Source: DAIRFP01 sp036794995 (lineage in GTDB: Bacteria > Desulfobacterota > Binatia > UBA9968). From it: 7,864 nucleotides of DNA. The translations under genes were made by a program, and so were the position numbers. A model generated the notes under the pieces. The model was not told the DNA's origin and did no database searches. It saw only the letters and a list, made by a program, of their open reading frames with translations. This document shows, piece after piece, positions 4,483 to 7,864 of the stretch. The DNA lies in assembly GCA_036794995.1 (NCBI GenBank), contig DAIRFP010000234.1, forward strand, positions 1-7,864, given 5' to 3'. Every line of letters starts with the position of its first letter. Position 1 is the stretch's first letter.

Positions 4483-6948
4483 CTAGTCCTTCGCTTTGGC
4501 GACGGCTTTTTTCACTTGCGTCTGTTCCGCCGGAGCCAGTTGCTCCGGCCCGAGGTTAAAGGTCAGCTTGTCGATCTTGGCGGTGAAGCGGAACGGCACC
4601 TGGTAGTCCAGATCGTTTACACCCGTGCGGGTGTCCACCCCAACGTCGAAGGTCTCGCCCGGCGGCAGAATAAACGGAACCGTTTTCGGAAGTGACAAGG
4701 TGCGGACCTCCTTGCCGTCGACTTTGAGCACGCCGGTACCGGCCTTCGCGATGCCGGGGCCGTCGTACTTGAAATCGAACACGATGGTGTGCTTGCCCGC
4801 CGCGAGCGGCGGCCCATCGCCTTCCCAGCGAGCCGTCAGGAGCATGAGCAGGTTGTAGCTGAACACGGGCTTGCCCTTGAGCAGGTAAAGCCCATACCCG
4901 CCCCAGCGCCCGCCCTCGGTGACGAGCATCCCCTCGCCGCCGCCCTGCGGTACCTCTACCTCGGCCGTGATCGTGAACGACCGGTTCAGCACGCTCGGCG
5001 CGTTGCCGTCCGGAATACCGGAGTTCACGCCGCTATAGGTGAAGATCGTCTTACCGGCCGTCGCACTCGGCCGCGGCGTGATCGCCCGCGCAAACTGCCG
5101 GTTGTCCAGCGGCAGCACGTTGTACTTCGCCGCCTCCTGCGCGAACAGCGCCTGCATCTCCTTGAGCTTGCCGGGCATCTTCGCGGCAAGGTCATTGGCC
5201 TGGGAGTAGTCCTCTTTCAGGTTGTAGAGCTCCCACTTGTAGGTATTGATGTCCGGAAACGCCGCGCCCAGCATCCACGGCGGAACCGGTGGCGTCGTGT
5301 TCGCATACCAGCCGTCGCTGTAGATCCCGCGGTTGGAGGCCATCTCGAAGTATTGGGTCTTGCGCTTCGAGGCGACGTTAGAGTTCGCCTTGTCGAAGGT
5401 ATAGGCCATGCTGACGCCTTCGATCGGCTTTTGCTTGATGCCGTTCACCATCGACGGCGCCTTGATGCCGGCGGCCTCGAGAATCGTCGGCACGATGTCG
5501 ATGATGTGGTGGAACTGGTGGCGGATGCCGCCGGCATCCTTGATGCGGGCCGGCCACGAGACCGCCAGGCCCTGCCGGGTGCCGCCGAAGTGAGAAGCCA
5601 CCTGCTTGGTCCATTTGAACGGCGTGTCGAACGCCCATACCCACCCGACTGCCATGTGCGGATAGGTCGCCGACGAGCCCCAGGTGTCGTAGAACTTGAG
5701 CTGCTCGACCACCGGGACGTCGAGGACGCCGTTGTACGCGGTGAATACGTTGGGTGTGCCGAGCGTCGAACCTTCGGGGCTGGTGCCGTTGTCGCCGAAG
5801 ATGTAGATGATCAGCGTGTTGTCGAGCTTGCCCATGTCTTCGACCGCCTGGATCACGCGGCCGATCTCATGGTCGGTATAGGCCGTGTAGGCGGCGAATA
5901 CTTCCGCCTGCCGGGCGAAGAGCTTCTTCTGGTCGGCCGGCAGCGTTTCCCATTTCGCCAGCTGATCGGGCCAGGGAGTGAGCTCGGTATTTGCCGGAAC
6001 GACCCCGAGTTTTTTCTGGTTGGCGATGATCTGTTCGCGCATGACGTTCCAGCCCATGTCGAACTTGCCCTTGAACTTTTCGATCCACTCCTTCGGAGGA
6101 TGGTGAGGCGCGTGGCTTCCACCGGGAGCGTAGTAGACGAGGAAGGGCTGGTCAGGCGCTGCGGCGTCGAGTTTCCTCATGCGCGAGATCGCCTCGTCCG
6201 CCATGTCGGTGATCAGGTTGTAGCCGGGCTTGCCGACCCACGGAAAGATCTGGGTGTGATCCTGAAACAGGTACGGGTGCCACTGGTCGGTCTCTCCCCC
6301 CATGAAGCCGTAGAAGTAGTCGAAGCCCATCCCCGACGGCCATTGATCGAAGGGACCGGCGACGCTCTCCTGGAAGCCCGGTGTGTTGTGGTTCTTGCCG
6401 AACCACGATGTCGCAAAGCCGTTGTCCTTGAGGATCCTGCCGATGGTCGCGTTCTCGGGACCCATGATCGAGTCGTAGCCGGGGAAACCCGTCGACAGCT
6501 CCGTGATCACGCCGAAGCCCGACGAGTGGTGGTTGCGGCCGGTGATCAGCGCCGCCCGCGTGGGCGAGCAGAGCGCGGTGGAATTGAACTGGGTGTAGCG
6601 CAGCCCCGCCTTGGCGATCCGGTCCAGCGCCGGCGTCGGGATGACGCCTCCGAACGTGCCGCTTACGCCGTAGCCCTGGTCGTCGGTCATGATGAGCAGG
6701 ACGTTGGGCGCGCCCTTGGGCGGCACCACACGCGGCGGCCACCAGGGTTTGGAATCGACGGCGCTTTGCTTGATCACGCCGCCGAACTTCGGCGGCGGTG
6801 GCGGGAGTTGTTTTCCGTCGAGCGTGGTCGTGGCGCTGGGCGAACCCGGCGTGCCGGTGATTTTCTGGGCGAGCGCCGGAGCAGCCGTCACGCTCAAGAG
6901 CATGACTCCCAACAACACCGCCTTCAAACAGCTTGACGTCGACTTCAT
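4483..6948 (-). CDS. Arylsulfatase, formylglycine-dependent, exported (S1 family type I)
   Basis: An 821-residue sulfate ester hydrolase. Residues 1-27 are a signal peptide ending ALA/Q; a Pro-rich linker (49-53, 71-78) precedes the alkaline-phosphatase-fold domain. Visible active-site elements are NVLLIMTDDQG (metal ligands Asp89, Asp90), the sulfatase signature CSPTR with Cys127 as the residue oxidised to formylglycine and Arg131, GKNHN (Lys185, His187), GGSHAPHHPP (His279), FGDNG (Asp386, Asn387) and a WTKQVASHFGG segment with Lys448. These follow the order of Pseudomonas AtsA, so catalysis should be intact. Residues from about 640 form a beta-rich C-terminal domain usual in this large subgroup. 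No formylglycine-generating enzyme is in the window, so maturation must come from elsewhere. ATG 6948 has AGGAGA at good spacing. The frame is open to 7053, but that crosses the promoter. The physiological substrate is unknown. Confidence 0.95.
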   Translation of the reverse strand: MKSTSSCLKAVLLGVMLLSVTAAPALAQKITGTPGSPSATTTLDGKQLPPPPPKFGGVIKQSAVDSKPWWPPRVVPPKGAPNVLLIMTDDQGYGVSGTFGGVIPTPALDRIAKAGLRYTQFNSTALCSPTRAALITGRNHHSSGFGVITELSTGFPGYDSIMGPENATIGRILKDNGFATSWFGKNHNTPGFQESVAGPFDQWPSGMGFDYFYGFMGGETDQWHPYLFQDHTQIFPWVGKPGYNLITDMADEAISRMRKLDAAAPDQPFLVYYAPGGSHAPHHPPKEWIEKFKGKFDMGWNVMREQIIANQKKLGVVPANTELTPWPDQLAKWETLPADQKKLFARQAEVFAAYTAYTDHEIGRVIQAVEDMGKLDNTLIIYIFGDNGTSPEGSTLGTPNVFTAYNGVLDVPVVEQLKFYDTWGSSATYPHMAVGWVWAFDTPFKWTKQVASHFGGTRQGLAVSWPARIKDAGGIRHQFHHIIDIVPTILEAAGIKAPSMVNGIKQKPIEGVSMAYTFDKANSNVASKRKTQYFEMASNRGIYSDGWYANTTPPVPPWMLGAAFPDINTYKWELYNLKEDYSQANDLAAKMPGKLKEMQALFAQEAAKYNVLPLDNRQFARAITPRPSATAGKTIFTYSGVNSGIPDGNAPSVLNRSFTITAEVEVPQGGGEGMLVTEGGRWGGYGLYLLKGKPVFSYNLLMLLTARWEGDGPPLAAGKHTIVFDFKYDGPGIAKAGTGVLKVDGKEVRTLSLPKTVPFILPPGETFDVGVDTRTGVNDLDYQVPFRFTAKIDKLTFNLGPEQLAPAEQTQVKKAVAKAKD

Positions 6949-6971
6949 ATTTTTCTCCTGTTGTTCTTTGA

Positions 6972-6988
6972 TCGGATTTCGATATTCG
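6972..6988. repeat. 17-bp repeat copy in the sulfatase leader
   Basis: TCGGATTTCGATATTCG is identical to 225-241. Here it falls between the predicted transcription start (about 6998) and the sulfatase ribosome-binding site (6954-6959), so it would be in the 5' untranslated leader. Confidence 0.6.
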
Positions 6989-7004
6989 GTTTTTCTTCCA
7001 CCGC

Positions 7005-7050
7005 CATCTACCAAAAAACTGCAAGGCTGTATATTGGACTTTGGTCCAAT
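7005..7050 (-). promoter_or_regulatory. Dyad-operator promoter P2 (sulfatase operon)
   Basis: The dyad ATTGGAC-CAAA-GTCCAAT at 7033-7050 is identical over all 18 bases to that of P1. It ends on a -35-like TATACA (7028-7033), followed by 17 bases and a -10-like TAGATG (7005-7010), itself preceded by GG as in P1. The predicted start near 6998 gives a leader of about 50 bases. The dyad overlaps the last base of the receiver gene stop codon, so the sulfatase operon can be transcribed independently of that gene. Confidence 0.68.
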
Positions 7051-7436
7051 CATGCCTTGGCCTTATCGAAGTGAACGGCTTTGCGAATCGCTTTAAGCAC
7101 CGCCTCGCCTGGGTCGGTTTTGCGTAGATAGGCCACGCAATTGGTTTGACGCGCCTGCTCGCGTGTTTCAGGATCGTCATGAGCGGTGATGAAAATCACG
7201 GGAGTGGTCGATCCAGAGGCAGTGAGCAGAGTCTGCAACTCAAATCCGGACATGCCGCCCAGTTGAATATCCAGTAAAATGCAGTCCGGTTGCTCACGCT
7301 CCAGGTCTTCCAGGAATGCTTCCGCTGAAGCATGGGTGAATGATTGAAAGCCCGCCGCGCGGAGCAGACGATCCATCGCGTGGCACAGGCTCGCGTCGTC
7401 ATCCACGATTGCAACTTTGAATTTTTCCCCGCTCAT
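7050..7436 (-). CDS. Single-domain response regulator (FixJ-type receiver, no output domain)
   Basis: A 128-residue protein that is all receiver domain. The acidic pocket is Asp12-Asp13 in VAIVDDDASL, the phosphoacceptor is Asp56 in ILLDIQLGGMSG, the switch residues are Thr84 (FITAHDD) and Lys106 (YLRKTDP), so phosphorylation should be possible. The sequence style (LLRAAGFQSFTHASAEAFLED, ELQTLL) is that of FixJ/NodW receivers, but there is no LuxR-type helix-turn-helix after residue 125, so it cannot bind DNA itself. It probably acts as a phosphate sink or passes a signal by protein contact. No histidine kinase is in the window. ATG 7436 is preferred over an in-frame TTG at 7460 because the predicted transcript starts near 7469; neither has a strong Shine-Dalgarno. 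It is followed 101 bases later by the sulfatase. Confidence 0.9.
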   Translation of the reverse strand: MSGEKFKVAIVDDDASLCHAMDRLLRAAGFQSFTHASAEAFLEDLEREQPDCILLDIQLGGMSGFELQTLLTASGSTTPVIFITAHDDPETREQARQTNCVAYLRKTDPGEAVLKAIRKAVHFDKAKA

Positions 7437-7475
7437 GTGAAGGCGCTCACTGACATGCAATGAAACTTAGCAGCA

Positions 7476-7521
7476 AGAATAGCCTGCGAGTTGAAAGGCG
7501 TCCATTGTACTTTGGTACAGT
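7476..7521 (-). promoter_or_regulatory. Dyad-operator promoter P3 (receiver gene)
   Basis: The variant dyad ACTGTAC-CAAA-GTACAAT at 7504-7521 keeps the CAAA centre and pairs six of seven arm positions. Relative to P1 and P2 a G-to-T change in one arm is matched by C-to-A in the other, so symmetry is kept. A -35-like TGGACG (7499-7504) starts on its last base, followed by 17 bases and a -10-like TATTCT (7476-7481). The predicted start is near 7469, about 33 bases before ATG 7436. Confidence 0.62.
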
Positions 7522-7864
7522 AGGGGGAAGGGTGTGTGAGGGAACGGGTGAACGGTGAACAGCAAACGGTGATCAGTGATCAGGCTGGTGACAGGTTTCA
7601 GGTGTCAGGTTCCGCCGAAGGACGGATCCGTCCGAAGCCCTGTGGCGGCTTCGGGTGTCAGGTGAAGATTGGAGAGTAAACGGTGTCGAGGGGTAACAGT
7701 TTAATGGCGCTCTCGGGGATAGTTGAAATCCCTCGCCTGAAGCGAAGTGAAAGTTCGTCATGCCGGTCCTTCGGCGGTCTCAGGATAGACTCCGGCCGGT
7801 ATCTTAGCTAGGTGACGGGCAGCGTCCGTCATACCGTTGGAAAACGGTATCCAGGTTAAGGGGG
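7522..7864. other. Gene-free region rich in hairpins and short repeats
   Basis: No convincing coding frame or tRNA is seen. Contents in order: tandem GTGATCA at 7569-7582; a direct repeat GGTGTCAGGT near 7600 and again near 7655; the self-complementary 14-mer GGACGGATCCGTCC (7620-7633); an 8-bp hairpin CCGAAGCC/GGCTTCGG (7632-7639 with 7647-7654); a short GGGAT/ATCCC hairpin (7716-7732); and two REP-like units at 7756-7855. It reads like an accumulation of extragenic repeats. Confidence 0.6.
7756..7855. repeat. Pair of REP-like CGTCAT...hairpin units
   Basis: Both units begin with CGTCAT followed by G/A-CCG. Unit 2 (7827-7855) is a compact hairpin, ATACCGTT-GGAA-AACGGTAT, with a perfect 8-bp stem, followed by CCAGG. 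Unit 1 (7756-7803) pairs ATGCCGG with CCGGTAT through one G:T pair around a longer loop that holds its own GTCT/AGAC stem. The CGTCAT-stem-ATCCAGG skeleton is that of common extragenic palindromes of environmental proteobacteria. Confidence 0.55.

Noticed and set aside
4789..6936. A 715-codon open frame on the plus strand opposite the sulfatase
   Set aside because: It is antisense to a gene with full catalytic motifs, is extremely rich in Arg, Val and His as expected from the reverse of GC-rich codons, and shows no recognisable domain.
6949..7053. N-terminal extension of the sulfatase to a start at 7053
   Set aside because: It would translate through the dyad promoter and lacks a signal peptide at its start; ATG 6948 has both a Shine-Dalgarno and a clean signal peptide.
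6152..7180. A 342-codon minus-strand frame overlapping the receiver and sulfatase genes
   Set aside because: It is an out-of-frame shadow crossing two well-supported genes, Arg-rich and without a domain.
7522..7864. tRNA, small RNA or CRISPR array in the gene-free right end
   Set aside because: The hairpins do not form a cloverleaf, the repeats are not evenly spaced and there are no unique spacers of uniform length.

Overview
The window is about 7.9 kb of moderately GC-rich bacterial DNA in which every convincing gene lies on the minus strand. The genes are a FixJ-type receiver protein, a large exported CxPxR arylsulfatase, DUF2092 and DUF4239 proteins, several Sec-exported or membrane proteins and an AcrB-type efflux remnant. 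This set, with extragenic hairpin repeats, suggests a Gram-negative soil or sediment bacterium, proteobacterial or proteobacterial-like. The sequence does not settle the lineage.

Reading in the direction of transcription (high to low coordinates): 7522-7864 is non-coding, with hairpins and REP-like repeats. Next is a single-domain response regulator (7050-7436), followed by an 821-residue arylsulfatase (4483-6948), a 94-residue secreted protein (4136-4420) and a DUF2092 lipoprotein-carrier-like periplasmic protein (3321-4106). These last three are tightly spaced and look like one operon. A 250-base gap (3070-3320) holds a palindromic MITE/REP-like element. After it come an exported protein with an Ala-rich Asn/Gln pentad repeat (2533-3036), a four-helix membrane protein (2029-2418), two doubtful small ORFs (1868-2011 and 1696-1848), a second four-helix membrane protein (1127-1639) and a DUF4239 membrane protein (278-1033). 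The left edge (1-181) is an RND efflux pump piece cut off on its 5' side.

The most notable signal is regulatory. A near-identical 18-bp dyad occurs three times, in the same orientation, upstream of the receiver gene, the sulfatase and the 1127-1639 membrane protein. In all three copies a TTGACA-like hexamer begins at the last base of the dyad, followed by exactly 17 bases and a TA-starting -10-like hexamer. This places the dyad near -43, as expected for a class II activator. I infer that one transcription factor, not encoded here, co-regulates these units, so the window would be part of a small envelope/periplasm regulon. The inducing signal and the sulfatase substrate cannot be read from the sequence.
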